Source of the DNA: Methanobacteriota archaeon
GTDB taxonomy: Archaea > Thermoplasmatota > Thermoplasmata > UBA10834
DNA: 64,000 nucleotides
Assembly: GCA_020725925.1 (NCBI GenBank)
Contig: DYTN01000001.1
Location: forward strand, 98,562-162,561
Direction of reading: 5' to 3'
How positions within the stretch are numbered: position 1 is the stretch's first letter; each line of letters starts with the position of its first letter. Both the position numbers and the translations under genes were made by a program. Shown here piece by piece: positions 27,184-35,827 of the stretch. The notes under the pieces were generated by a model. That model was not told the origin of the DNA. It saw only the letters and a list, made by a program, of their open reading frames with translations, and ran no database searches.

Positions 27184-27756
27184 TCACTTCATGAAGCTCC
27201 GGTAGTCGTCCGCGAGCTTCCTGTTCTCCGTCCTGTCGCACTTCTCGCAGTACAGCTGCCTGCCCTTGCGCTCCATCGGCGTCCTGCATCTCGAGCACAG
27301 CGCCCTTATCACGCCGAAGTGCGGACCCGCGGTCGACAGCTGCACGGACGGATCCGCCTGGATGACCGTCCCCCTGATGATGTCCCCCGGGCGCATGACG
27401 TCCCCCGCGTCCTCCACGTACGAGCTCGAGAGCTTCGAGACGTGCACCGAGGCGAGGGTCTCGCTCGATACGGCCCTGTCCCTTCCCTCCTGCTCAATTA
27501 CCGTGACGATCGCCATTGCCGGCTTCGCGTCCGTGACCTCGGCTAATACGACATCGCCCTCGCTGAGCACGACGGGCGGGTTGTCCAGGATGACCTTCGC
27601 CACCTTCTCCCTGGGGTCGAGGTCGAGCTCTCCTACCGCGCTCGCGTATATCTTGCCGTCCATCTCGTAGGTGCCCTCGCCGGACATGTATTCCTCAGCT
27701 ATCGCTACCTCGTCTCCGGGGAGCACCTTCTTACCGGTCCTAGCCAGTCTGATCAC
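27184..27756 (-). CDS. csl4: Exosome RNA-binding subunit Csl4
   Basis: A 190-residue cap subunit of the archaeal RNA exosome. N-terminal domain KVLPGDEVAIAEEYMSGEGTY, central S1 domain (GDVVLAEVTDAKPAMAIV.., MRPGDIIRGTVIQ), and a C-terminal zinc ribbon (CSRCRTPM..YCEKCDR, about 154-175). It recruits DnaG-type and substrate RNAs to the Rrp41/Rrp42 ring. GTG at 27756 directly abuts the METTL5 stop, so the two are coupled. Confidence 0.93.
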   Translation of the reverse strand: MIRLARTGKKVLPGDEVAIAEEYMSGEGTYEMDGKIYASAVGELDLDPREKVAKVILDNPPVVLSEGDVVLAEVTDAKPAMAIVTVIEQEGRDRAVSSETLASVHVSKLSSSYVEDAGDVMRPGDIIRGTVIQADPSVQLSTAGPHFGVIRALCSRCRTPMERKGRQLYCEKCDRTENRKLADDYRSFMK

Positions 27757-28332
27757 CTATCTCTGGTACCTCAAAAGAACTACCGACACAGCATCTGTAG
27801 CCTTTCTGTGGAATTCGAACGCATATGGAATCTCGAATTTATACTTTTTTACTGGCTCGCACCTGCCGCCCAGCTCCCCGACTCGCCTGGCCACGAACTC
27901 CTGGGTGTCGGCCTTGTGAAGGGAGTACGCGCGAGGAGCGAGTTCCAGGGCTTTCGCGATGAACTTGAGGTCAGCATCCCTCGTCTGTGCGCCGAAGGGC
28001 GGGTTCTGGAGGACAGTGTCGAACCTCCCAGTGAAGCTCCCGACATCCCCTATGATCAGCTCCACCTCGGCTCCCGTGGCAGCCACGTTCTCCCGTGCCA
28101 CCCCGATCGCGAGGGGGTCTATGTCAACCCCGGTGGCCCACTGCGCCCCCAGGAGCTTGGCGCCTATCGCGAGGATGCCGGGTCCGCAGCCAAGGTCGAC
28201 GACGCGCCTGCCGGCGATGTCCCCCGCCGCGAACGCCTCCCAAAGCACGTCCGCGGCGATGTCCGCTGGCGTGGAGTACTGCTCCAGCTTCGCCTCCCTC
28301 TTCGAGAACGGTGCGAGCTTCTGGAGGGTCAT
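27757..28332 (-). CDS. METTL5-like rRNA N6-adenine methyltransferase
   Basis: A 191-residue class I methyltransferase of the COG2263/METTL5 group. Motif I VVDLGCGPGILAIGAKLLGA, acidic GVDIDPLA, and the catalytic NPPF of amino-methyltransferases in VLQNPPFGAQTRDAD. Eukaryotic METTL5 methylates 18S A1832; archaeal members are expected to modify the equivalent 16S site. Cotranscribed with csl4, an RNA-processing context that fits. Confidence 0.87.
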   Translation of the reverse strand: MTLQKLAPFSKREAKLEQYSTPADIAADVLWEAFAAGDIAGRRVVDLGCGPGILAIGAKLLGAQWATGVDIDPLAIGVARENVAATGAEVELIIGDVGSFTGRFDTVLQNPPFGAQTRDADLKFIAKALELAPRAYSLHKADTQEFVARRVGELGGRCEPVKKYKFEIPYAFEFHRKATDAVSVVLLRYQR

Positions 28333-28390
28333 CTCCAGTTGCCGTTTCTTCAGGCTACCCCCTCCAGCTCCCGCGGCCCTCGGTCAGGGC

Positions 28391-29209
28391 TCACCTGGCC
28401 TCGTCGATCATCTTCCAGCGCCTGAGCTTGTTGACCTCGGACACATCCCTGCCGTGGACGTCGCGCTCGACGTCTGACAGGTACTCGATCGCCATCAGGA
28501 GCGATTCCTTGATCGGCGTGTTCACATTGACCTTCGCCCTCGTGAACTCCCGCTCGACTATCTCCATGGCGCGGGTGGTGTCGCCGTATTGCTCGCAGAA
28601 GTCGCTGACGACATCGTCTATCGCCGCGGCGAGGGGCTCAGGCGTCAGCTCGCCCGCCTTCTTCTCGCTGAGCTCGGAGATGGTCATCAGCTCGCCGATT
28701 CTCCTGAAGGCCTCCTCCACGTTCTTGCCTGTCTTGGCGCTGCAGAGGATCAGCGGGCTCTCGGCCTTCGCCGATATCTTCTGGAGCTCCTTCTCCATCG
28801 CTGAGCCGGGACCCACGATGTCGGACTTGTTCCCGACCAGAAGGACTGGCGCGTTCGGGATGATCTCCCAGACCTCCGGCAGCCAGAACTCCTCGGCCGA
28901 CTTGACGGTCTCCGGCCTCGACAGGTCCGCCACGAGCAGCACCCCGTGCGCGCCCGAGAGCCCCTGGGTCCTCATCTTCTTGTAGTCCTTCTGCCCCAGG
29001 ATGTCCCAGAGCATCAGCGTGAGGTAGACTGTCTTGTCAGGGAGCTTGTACTCGAGGTCTCTCTTGCTGACCTTCGCGCCTATCGTGGCGATGTACTTGT
29101 CGTCGAAGACGTCGATGACGAACCCCCTTATGAGGGAGGTCTTGCCTACGGCGGAGTCGCCCACGAGGGCGACCTTCTTGATGTACCGCTTCGACTTGAT
29201 TATGCTCAC
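28391..29209 (-). CDS. Ras/Rab-like small GTPase with C-terminal helical extension
   Basis: A 272-residue protein. The first 170 residues are a complete Ras-superfamily G domain: G1 GDSAVGKT (17-24), G2 Thr in ATIGAKV, G3 WDILGQK keeping the catalytic Gln, G4 NKSD, G5 CSAKTG. About 100 further residues are helical (LAAAIDDVVSDFCEQYG, ESLLMAIEYL). There is no C-terminal prenylation Cys. GTG start at 29209. Role unknown; such GTPases in archaea act with Roadblock-type or coiled-coil partners. It faces a two-gene coiled-coil operon across a 210-base gap, which holds only weak promoter-like AT patches. Confidence 0.87.
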   Translation of the reverse strand: MSIIKSKRYIKKVALVGDSAVGKTSLIRGFVIDVFDDKYIATIGAKVSKRDLEYKLPDKTVYLTLMLWDILGQKDYKKMRTQGLSGAHGVLLVADLSRPETVKSAEEFWLPEVWEIIPNAPVLLVGNKSDIVGPGSAMEKELQKISAKAESPLILCSAKTGKNVEEAFRRIGELMTISELSEKKAGELTPEPLAAAIDDVVSDFCEQYGDTTRAMEIVEREFTRAKVNVNTPIKESLLMAIEYLSDVERDVHGRDVSEVNKLRRWKMIDEAR

Positions 29210-29419
29210 GGTATTACCAACCTGCCCAGAACGATTCTCGCTGAGGGGGCCGAGTCAGGCATGTGCGATTGGCAAAGTGGATACATAATGATTTCCGAGC
29301 GACGGCCGACGGACGCCCCCGCGTAGGACCTCATCCACGTACTGACCTATGCGTTCCCGTCGCTGAGACTGGCGAAGCAAAAGCTCAATACCAGATAGCC
29401 GATAATCCTACCAGATCGC

Positions 29420-29944
29420 ATGGAGGCCTCACCCCCGAAGGCTGTCCCCCCTTCGAAGAAGAACCTGGAGAACTACGCTGTCTCCTACATGGGGGCGTAC
29501 CTGAACACGGTCAAGAAGGAACGGCCGGACCACGTCCCCGCCCTCGCAAGGAACCAGTTCTACGAGATCGAGGTCTGCCTGCTCCCGAACAACTGCATCG
29601 CGCTCCTGTTCGAGCGGGCGGACAAGCAGCAGGTCCAGGTGAGCGAGAGGAAGTGGGACCATGTCGAGAGCAAGGTGATGTCGGGCGTGATGCACATGGT
29701 CCCGATATTCCCCCATGAGGGAGTGACGGTGGCGGAGGCCATCGCCAAGGGCAAGAAGGACGCCGTCAGGGACATCAGGGCCCTCGAGGAGTCCAGCATA
29801 GGCAAGGCCGTCACCCAGCTTGAGAAGATCCTCGAGGACATGACCAGCGTCGAGAAGGGGAACAAGGCACTGCTCGATGCGAGCGAGCAGGAGTTGGCAA
29901 AGCTCAGGCCCATCAAGGAGGCCATACTGAGCTCTGGTCCCTAG
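29420..29944 (+). CDS. Unknown protein with C-terminal coiled coil
   Basis: A 174-residue protein I do not recognise. Residues about 15-105 look like a mixed alpha/beta domain (ENYAVSYMGAYLNTVKKE, NQFYEIEVCLLPNNCIALLF). From about 110 it is a continuous helix with heptads (DIRALEESSIGKAVTQLEKI, EQELAKLRPIKEAIL). No signal peptide or membrane helix. It stands immediately before a second coiled-coil gene (next codon after its stop) and is transcribed away from the small GTPase. Confidence 0.7.
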   Translation: MEASPPKAVPPSKKNLENYAVSYMGAYLNTVKKERPDHVPALARNQFYEIEVCLLPNNCIALLFERADKQQVQVSERKWDHVESKVMSGVMHMVPIFPHEGVTVAEAIAKGKKDAVRDIRALEESSIGKAVTQLEKILEDMTSVEKGNKALLDASEQELAKLRPIKEAILSSGP

Positions 29945-30622
29945 GTGGACATGCTCTCGATGATTGACGCGCTCAAGAACTACACTGGAACGGTCTCCCC
30001 GGGCCTGGCCTCGAAGGAGCGGGAGCTGCTCGAGGGCCTGGTCAGGGACCTCGGGGACCTGTCGGACGTGATAAGGCGGGCGGAGGCCCAGGACAAGCGT
30101 CTGGAGGAGATTGAGCAGGCCACGAAGAAGAGCCTGTCGGAGCTCAACAGGAACATCGACGAGCGCATCTCCAAGGGCCTGGCGGTCATTCTTTCTGCCT
30201 CCGACAAGAAGATCGACAAAGGGTTCAGCGCGCTCGTGGGCATAGGCAAGAAGGACGTGTTGTTCGAGCTGCCCAAGGAGCTCGAGGTGCGCCCGGAGTC
30301 CTTGGAGAAGGCGGTCAAGGCGGCCCAGATCCAGGCTCAGGAGCTCGCGCTCAGGGAGCCCATGAAGGTTGACCTGCCCAAGGACATTGAGCTCCGGCTC
30401 GAGCGGCTGGACAAGGCCGCGGAGGCGCTCCAGCTGGAGCTCCAAGAGCGGGCAACCTCTCCTCCTGCCGGCAAGCTGGATGAGGAGATAGTGCTGGCCG
30501 TGGCGGACCTGAAGGAGAACGTCGCGAGGATTAATCAGCGCATAATCAAGATCGAGGAGTACCTCGTCAACGCGGCCGCGTCCCAGGCCCAGGCCAGACA
30601 GCGCATCCTGAAGCAGAAATGA
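29945..30622 (+). CDS. Unknown long coiled-coil protein
   Basis: A 225-residue protein that is nearly all helix: SKERELLEGLVRDLGDLSD, KRLEEIEQATKKSLSELNRN, ELRLERLDKAAEALQLELQ. There is a short break at about 85-120 (SALVGIGKKDVLFELPKEL). GTG at 29945 touches the upstream stop (ATG 29951 is the alternative). Probably forms a hetero-oligomer with its neighbour. No catalytic motif. It converges on the PHP gene, which ends at the next base. Confidence 0.7.
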   Translation: MDMLSMIDALKNYTGTVSPGLASKERELLEGLVRDLGDLSDVIRRAEAQDKRLEEIEQATKKSLSELNRNIDERISKGLAVILSASDKKIDKGFSALVGIGKKDVLFELPKELEVRPESLEKAVKAAQIQAQELALREPMKVDLPKDIELRLERLDKAAEALQLELQERATSPPAGKLDEEIVLAVADLKENVARINQRIIKIEEYLVNAAASQAQARQRILKQK

Positions 30623-31315
30623 CTATCTCTGCCAGAGGCCCTTGAGCCCGAATATGATGGCCTCGTTCACCTTGTGGAGCAGGGGATCTGACCTCTGAGC
30701 CCTGGAGACGGAAGGATTCGTGAGGATGACCTTGCGGAGCTCTTCCACGGACGAGCAGTCAGGGACCGAGGTCGTCCCGTTTCCTATCTCCGAGACCAGG
30801 TGGGCGTCGGATGAGGCGAAGCCTGGCTTCTTGAGCCGCACCGCGAGCTCCCGTGCGCAGGCGTTGCTCTTCTCTGTGCAGGTGGAGTTGAAGACCTCCA
30901 CGCCGTCCGCCACGACTATGTCCTCAGGGCGCATCTTTGACGAATCGCATGGGTGCGGAACTATGCTCACCCCGCCCCTCGAACGGATCTCGTTGACAAC
31001 CTCCGAGTAGACCCTGGTCCTGATCTCTTCGTCCACGAACAGGGCGAGCACATCGCCGTGGTCCGTCTTCAGCTCCGCACCTGGCACTACCAGCAGGTTG
31101 ACAGGGGCGAGCATCCTGGCGGCTCTCGCGCCGTTCCAGTTGTCGTGGTCCGTCACAGCAATCGCCCCCAAGCCGAGTTCGACCGCCCTGGCGATAACCT
31201 TCCGGGGGTCGGATTGGCAGTCTCTCGAATGCTTGGTGTGTATGTGCAAATCGATCTCCAGGTTCCCCTCTCCCGTGTCCTGGTGGGCGCGGCCCAGGCG
31301 GCTTGGCATTGGCAT
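30623..31315 (-). CDS. PHP-domain metallohydrolase
   Basis: About 230 residues. PHP motifs I-IV visible: DLHIHTKHSRD (I), AVTDHDNW (II), PGAELKTDHGDVLAL (III region), SIVPHPCDSSKM, and ASSDAHLVSEIG (IV). This stand-alone PHP family includes RNase AM-like and histidinol-phosphatase-like phosphoesterases acting on nucleotides or sugar phosphates. The N-terminus is uncertain: conserved sequence begins at EIDLHIHT, but the nearest ATGs are at 31309/31315 and a CTG is at 31261. Confidence 0.8.
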   Translation of the reverse strand: MPMPSRLGRAHQDTGEGNLEIDLHIHTKHSRDCQSDPRKVIARAVELGLGAIAVTDHDNWNGARAARMLAPVNLLVVPGAELKTDHGDVLALFVDEEIRTRVYSEVVNEIRSRGGVSIVPHPCDSSKMRPEDIVVADGVEVFNSTCTEKSNACARELAVRLKKPGFASSDAHLVSEIGNGTTSVPDCSSVEELRKVILTNPSVSRAQRSDPLLHKVNEAIIFGLKGLWQR

Positions 31316-31411
31316 CCGCTGGAAAAAGCTTTCGCGGCCTGCGCGGCCAAGGCCCTATCTGGCGGAAACCCTTATGTTGTGCCAGTCTATGTCGCTGTCA
31401 GTCTAGGGAAG

Positions 31412-32086
31412 ATGAATACGGCTTACGCGATTGTGGCTGCCGTTATGCTGCTAGCCGTTCTCTGGCCCGGATTGGGCTCGACGACTGAGACAGCGTCCTC
31501 AGCCGCGTACACCCCCCACGCGCCAATAGGCATCAACGAGAACTACGAGTTCAACTCCACGAACGGGATCGTATCGGGGAGCGGAACGAGGAGCGACCCG
31601 TACATCATCGAGGGTTGGGAGATACTGCTCAATGAGACGGGCACGGCGATCTCAGTCTATGACACGACTGTCGACTTCATCATCAGGAACGTCCATGTCA
31701 AAGGCGCGATCATCGGCATATCTATCTACAACGCGACCGACGGGAAGGTAGACGAGTCTCTTGTCGAGTCATGCTCCGCCGGCATCCGGATCAGCTACTC
31801 GTCCGACTGCCGCATCGAGGACAGCACTCTGGTCGACAATGGGATTGGGATAGTCCTGCTCTATTCGGAGGACACGAAGCTCGACGACATAACCTACATC
31901 AACAATGACCGGAACCTCTACAAGAAGGAGAGGGACTGGATTACTGGGACTCTGGGAACGACCGTGTGCGTCGCCATTCTCATCCCACTGGCGATCATCG
32001 TCGCTTTGCTGGTGTACTTCAGGTTCCGACCGCCAAAGGAGTTCGGGCCCCAGCCGCCAAAGGAGGAGACGCCCAAGGGAGGATGA
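31412..32086 (+). CDS. Membrane-anchored surface protein with NosD-like beta-helix repeats
   Basis: A 224-residue secreted protein. Signal peptide (TAYAIVAAVMLLAVLWPG), then right-handed beta-helix repeats of about 22 residues (FIIRNVHVKGAIIGISIYNA, ESLVESCSAGIRISYSSDC, EDSTLVDNGIGIVLLYSED) like the NosD/CASH carbohydrate-binding fold. One transmembrane helix (VAILIPLAIIVALLVYF) and a proline-rich cytoplasmic tail follow. GSGTRSDPYIIEGWEI is a typical NosD lead-in. Likely outward-facing; ligand unknown. Confidence 0.75.
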   Translation: MNTAYAIVAAVMLLAVLWPGLGSTTETASSAAYTPHAPIGINENYEFNSTNGIVSGSGTRSDPYIIEGWEILLNETGTAISVYDTTVDFIIRNVHVKGAIIGISIYNATDGKVDESLVESCSAGIRISYSSDCRIEDSTLVDNGIGIVLLYSEDTKLDDITYINNDRNLYKKERDWITGTLGTTVCVAILIPLAIIVALLVYFRFRPPKEFGPQPPKEETPKGG

Positions 32087-32167
32087 TTTTTTTGCCAGCA
32101 TCCAGCCGAGGGCTGTGACGGTCAAACGAGGTTCCGCCCTCCCGTGTCCCTGAACGAGCTCTGCGGC

Positions 32168-33673
32168 CTACTTCTTCCTCTCCGGGCCCTTCAGCCATCC
32201 AGAGATGCCCATCTCCTTGACCGTGATCTCGACAGGCTCCGGCTCATGCGACTTGTACTTCCCCGATTCGTCGAGGTACATAATCCGGGGTTTGATAGTG
32301 AACCGCCCTTGCTTGGTCGGCTTGAACACCACTTTCACATCCTCCGTCTTCAGTGCGTCGAGCCTCTTGCCACGGAGGTTCAGGTAGCTGTTCTCGAATC
32401 GGTACTTATCTGGCGCCTCAAGAACATCAAAGCTTCCGGGGACGAGCTCCTCTACCTTGGTCAGCTGGGCCGCCCCTCTCCCGGCGTTCACAAGTTCAAT
32501 CTCCAGGCTCAGATCCTGACCGATGCTCAGATCCCTCGGTCTGGCGATCAGGGTAGCCTGTATGTCCGCGTTCTCGAACCTGTCAAGGCCAGCAGCCCTC
32601 TCATGGGTCGGCGTCGGGGCAGAGAAGGCCATCGTGGTGGAAACGACATCGGGCGCCCTGAGCACCTCCGTCAGCGAGACCGCAAGCTCCCTGTCCTTTC
32701 GCACCCTGGCGAGTGGCTTCAGGACCTGCTCCTTTCTCCCGGGCTGCTCCGCCTTGTCATAGGAGGCAGCGGACGCCTCGAGGATCTTCTCTGCCATCTT
32801 GTAGAGCTTCGCCTTCTTTTCGTGATCCTCTTCCTTGCTCGCCTTGCTCATGTGGACATAGGCGTCGAACAGAAGCTTGCTCGCCCTCGCATACTCGGAG
32901 GCGTTCTCGAGGCCGGCCTTCAGGTAGTACTTTGCCGCAGTCTCGAGGTGGTCAGTAGCTATGTTGTGTTGCGCGATGTCCCCGGTGTCGGAGAAGATGG
33001 TGCCAGCCTCGAGCGCCTTGCTGAACCGGCTGTGCCCCATGGCGAGGTTTTTCGCTCTGTCGGCAGTGCTCAGCTCCTTGGCCTCGTCGAAGAGGTGGGA
33101 AGCCTCCTTGTACGCGTCAGGAGATGATTCCGCCTCTGCTCTTGCCATCGCCTTCCAGGCCTTGGACAGGGTGATGATTAGCCCGACCTCTCTCTTGTCC
33201 AGATCCGAAGTCAGCCCTTGAGCGATCTTCTGAAAAGCCTCTGCGGCCTGACCGTATCTCTCGGATGCGCTGCCCATGTTGCCCTCCTTGTCGAGCAGTC
33301 TTGCTTCTTCGAGGACGACCCGTGCCTTGCAGAACTCCTGCCGTCCGTCGGCTGCGTCGATAAGCCGCTGCACCATTTCCTTCTCATCTGCGCTTATGAC
33401 TCCGGCAACCTCGGTTAGCATCCTCTCCTTCGATTCCCCGAACAACCTAGAGGCTTCTCTGAACCCGCTCACAGACTCCCTGATCTTCTCATTCTGGCTC
33501 AGGTCCTCCGCGTTCTCCACCTGCGCCCAGGCAAGGTAGTTCGATGCCAGGAAGCTCCGCTTTCCTGCCGTCTTGTGGGATTCGGCTGCTTTCTCGTAGT
33601 AGTCCCTGGCAAGTGATGGCTCCTGCCTCGAATGGTGATGTCTCGCCTTCTCGATCTCAGACCAAGCCCTCAT
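32168..33673 (-). CDS. TPR-like protein, 3' portion, with Ig-like C-terminal domain (probable frameshift partner)
   Basis: 501 residues from the first ATG. Residues 1-330 are helical TPR-like pairs (SLARDYYEKAAESHKTAGK, SASERYGQAAEAFQKIAQG, DHLETAAKYYLKAGLE). About 365-490 form a beta-sandwich resembling CARF/DUF11-type Ig domains (QATLIARPRDLSIGQDLSLE, DVKVVFKPTKQGRFTIKP). The frame remains open and TPR-like for about 30 codons upstream of this ATG (e.g. AFEEASRDYERAAEKIK) to about 33763, where it joins the upstream gene with a one-base shift. The annotated start is thus probably internal. No signal peptide, so likely cytoplasmic. Confidence 0.72.
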   Translation of the reverse strand: MRAWSEIEKARHHHSRQEPSLARDYYEKAAESHKTAGKRSFLASNYLAWAQVENAEDLSQNEKIRESVSGFREASRLFGESKERMLTEVAGVISADEKEMVQRLIDAADGRQEFCKARVVLEEARLLDKEGNMGSASERYGQAAEAFQKIAQGLTSDLDKREVGLIITLSKAWKAMARAEAESSPDAYKEASHLFDEAKELSTADRAKNLAMGHSRFSKALEAGTIFSDTGDIAQHNIATDHLETAAKYYLKAGLENASEYARASKLLFDAYVHMSKASKEEDHEKKAKLYKMAEKILEASAASYDKAEQPGRKEQVLKPLARVRKDRELAVSLTEVLRAPDVVSTTMAFSAPTPTHERAAGLDRFENADIQATLIARPRDLSIGQDLSLEIELVNAGRGAAQLTKVEELVPGSFDVLEAPDKYRFENSYLNLRGKRLDALKTEDVKVVFKPTKQGRFTIKPRIMYLDESGKYKSHEPEPVEITVKEMGISGWLKGPERKK

Positions 33674-33702
33674 GTATGCAGAGTGTTCGGTGTAAAGCTG
33701 GT

Positions 33703-35502
33703 TTAGTCCCTTGATCTTCTCTGCTGCTCTTTCGTAATCCCGCGAAGCTTCCTCAAAAGCTCTGAAGCCTTCATGTGGTCTTCGAGGGCGCCAAAGACCT
33801 TCGCTGCCTCCCAGTGGCTTTCCGCTACGCGTGTCGTTAGCCCCGCCTTATCATAGTAGTGCGCAGCTTGCGCATAGGTCGACGCTGCGGAGACCAAATC
33901 CTCTTTCTGGCCAGTTATGTCATGGCGCATCCGGAGGGCGTGCGCAAGGTTAACCAATGAGTACCCTCTCGCCATGAAGGCAGTCTCATCAAAATGCCGG
34001 CCGAAGAGTGGAAATGCCTCGGCTTTCACATGCATGCCTATGCCTTCCCTGAAGCGGTCTATCGAGGAACCCAGGGCCCTCTTCTTCGAGTCCTTGTCGT
34101 CTATGGTGCCAGCGAGCGTGAGTTCCACCTCAGCCTGCAGACAGCGCAGCAGCCCGTGATTCCACGGATGCGATGGATACATCGCGTCTTCGGACCTTAT
34201 GGATTCCTTGCTGTGCGCGTCTGCGCGCTCCAGCAATCCGCGCTTCTTCTCCTTGTCCGGCTCGTATTGTGCGAGTTTAGCAAGAGCGAAGCTCAGTATA
34301 AAATGTGCGCCCCCGAGGACATAGGGATATCCGGCCTTCTCAGCCAGAGCGAACTCAGTCTCTGCCTCCTTGACTGCCTTCTTGGCTAGGGCTATTCTCC
34401 TTGCCAGGTCGGGTTCGTGCCAAGATCGTAGCGAATACAGGTGAGGGAAGGTAGAGCTTGAGGGCCAAATGCTGCTGAAGTAGTCTGGAGTCATGAAACC
34501 GATTGCCTGGAGGCTCGCCCTGGCTTCCTCGACGAGTGCCAAAGCCTTGTCAAGCACAAGGTTGAACTCGTCGGGGTCATCCACCCCTCCGGATTCCCAC
34601 TGGAGGGCGTTCGCCAAACATCCAAGAGTGGTGCCAATAGCAAGTCTGCTTCCATTCCTTCTTGCATGCTCAAGCTGCCTCTCGCAAGTCGCCCTCGCCC
34701 CCTTGGCTGTGACCCCTGTGATCCAGTCGATGCCGTATGCAAGATCCGCATCAGTCTTCTCAAGCAGAGCGACCTCTTCGGATAGCCGAAGTGCCCTCTG
34801 CCAGTCCTCAGCAGATTTCTTCTGGTTTGATGCAATCATCTCGAAATCATGAGGCACTGCCATGGAGAGAAACTCCCTGCAGCCGGCCGTTCTGACAAGC
34901 GCTCCGGCCATGTCGGCGGACCCGACGGCATCCACTGCGAGGTTCGAGATCCTTTCGCCGTAGCTCAGCACGTCCCTAAGAATCGATTCCCTGACCTTTG
35001 GGTCACCCGAGAAGTGAACAGAAAGCATCGCGCTCAGGAAAAGCTCGTTGAAAGTCCTCACGACTTCTGCCGGAGCCTGCTTCGCCTCAAAGCCGGCCAT
35101 CGCCTTCGTTGCGAAAGACCAGGCCTCGGAGCAGCTGCGCCTCTTGCGGGCAACCTCGGTCGTTGTCCAGAAGCCCAAGTAGGAAAGGATCGCCTCGCAA
35201 CGACAAGCCCTGGGTTCGGCATTCAGGTCGCCTGATTTCCGAAGGAGGTCTAGTGCCTCCTTGTAGCTCCTCTTGGATTCCTCTAGCCGTTCCCTGCACT
35301 CGTCCAGATTTCGCGCCTGCATCGCAGACTTGAAGTGGCATCGGCCGACTTCCTCGGAGAGCTCTCCCATGCGACGTGGGTCCGACTGAGGGGTCACTTG
35401 GAGGAGTCTCTCGTAGGCCCTCGCTGCACCCGACCAGTCGTAAGTTCTCTCTAGTTCCTTTGCGTGACCCAGGAGTTGCCCCGTTTCGGGTTCCTCTGGC
35501 AT
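33703..35502 (-). CDS. TPR-repeat protein, 5' portion (probable frameshift partner)
   Basis: 599 residues of helical repeats: ERTYDWSGAARAYERLLQV at the N-terminus, ATCERQLEHARRNGSRLAIG, STYAQAAHYYDKAGLTTRVAESHWEAAKVF near the end. No transmembrane helix. The last 19 codons (after KAS, about 33763) leave the TPR pattern, whereas the other frame continues it into the downstream gene; restoring one base gives a single protein of about 1110 residues. Base composition looks less GC-rich than neighbouring genes. The start ATG 35502 has a GGATTAAGAG element about 38 bases upstream. Function unknown; large scaffold suggested. Confidence 0.75.
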   Translation of the reverse strand: MPEEPETGQLLGHAKELERTYDWSGAARAYERLLQVTPQSDPRRMGELSEEVGRCHFKSAMQARNLDECRERLEESKRSYKEALDLLRKSGDLNAEPRACRCEAILSYLGFWTTTEVARKRRSCSEAWSFATKAMAGFEAKQAPAEVVRTFNELFLSAMLSVHFSGDPKVRESILRDVLSYGERISNLAVDAVGSADMAGALVRTAGCREFLSMAVPHDFEMIASNQKKSAEDWQRALRLSEEVALLEKTDADLAYGIDWITGVTAKGARATCERQLEHARRNGSRLAIGTTLGCLANALQWESGGVDDPDEFNLVLDKALALVEEARASLQAIGFMTPDYFSSIWPSSSTFPHLYSLRSWHEPDLARRIALAKKAVKEAETEFALAEKAGYPYVLGGAHFILSFALAKLAQYEPDKEKKRGLLERADAHSKESIRSEDAMYPSHPWNHGLLRCLQAEVELTLAGTIDDKDSKKRALGSSIDRFREGIGMHVKAEAFPLFGRHFDETAFMARGYSLVNLAHALRMRHDITGQKEDLVSAASTYAQAAHYYDKAGLTTRVAESHWEAAKVFGALEDHMKASELLRKLRGITKEQQRRSRD

Positions 35503-35656
35503 CGCCCTCCAGACTGGGGTCTAATTGCCAGAGCCCCTCTTAATCCTTCGTCCCTCCTAGCAGTACATCTGCCTGCAATGTCATGCAAGCGAGGACGGAG
35601 TGACCAGGAGCGATTCCTAGTACACTCAAAGAAGTCCGCAAGGTCGGCAGAAGAAG

Positions 35657-35729
35657 TGGGCCCAACCGGATTTGAACCGGTGACCTGCGCTGTGTGAGAG
35701 CGCCGTCATAACCGCTAGACCATGGGCCC
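35657..35729 (-). tRNA. tRNA-Val (anticodon CAC)
   Basis: 73 bases without encoded CCA. Acceptor stem GGGCCCA pairs with TGGGCCC, discriminator A. Anticodon stem GCGCT/AGCGC closes loop CTCACAC, giving anticodon CAC (codon GUG). T arm ACCGG-TTCAAAT-CCGGT is perfect. The D stem has three pairs plus a T-T mismatch. No intron. It reads codons of the valine GUG box. Confidence 0.95.
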
Positions 35730-35758
35730 TTTTCGCAGGCCGATGAATACCCCCTCGG

Positions 35759-35768
35759 TTTAATATCC
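35759..35768. promoter_or_regulatory. AT element between tRNA-Val and mtnA
   Basis: TTTAATATCC on the plus strand (GGATATTAAA on the minus) is centred about 35 bases from the tRNA 5' end, right for tRNA-Val transcription with a short 5' leader. A second TATA-like CTTTTATG at about 35790-35797 suits mtnA, whose ATG is at 35828. Confidence 0.55.
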
Positions 35769-35827
35769 TTTTGGAGCCGGCATCCCGAGCCTTTTATGCG
35801 GCCTTGCTCATTCACGAGCTGAATGGC

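Noticed and set aside
33740..33780. Programmed -1 frameshifting as the explanation for the split TPR gene
   Set aside because: No X-XXY-YYZ slippery heptamer or clear downstream structure at the junction; a missing base is simpler.
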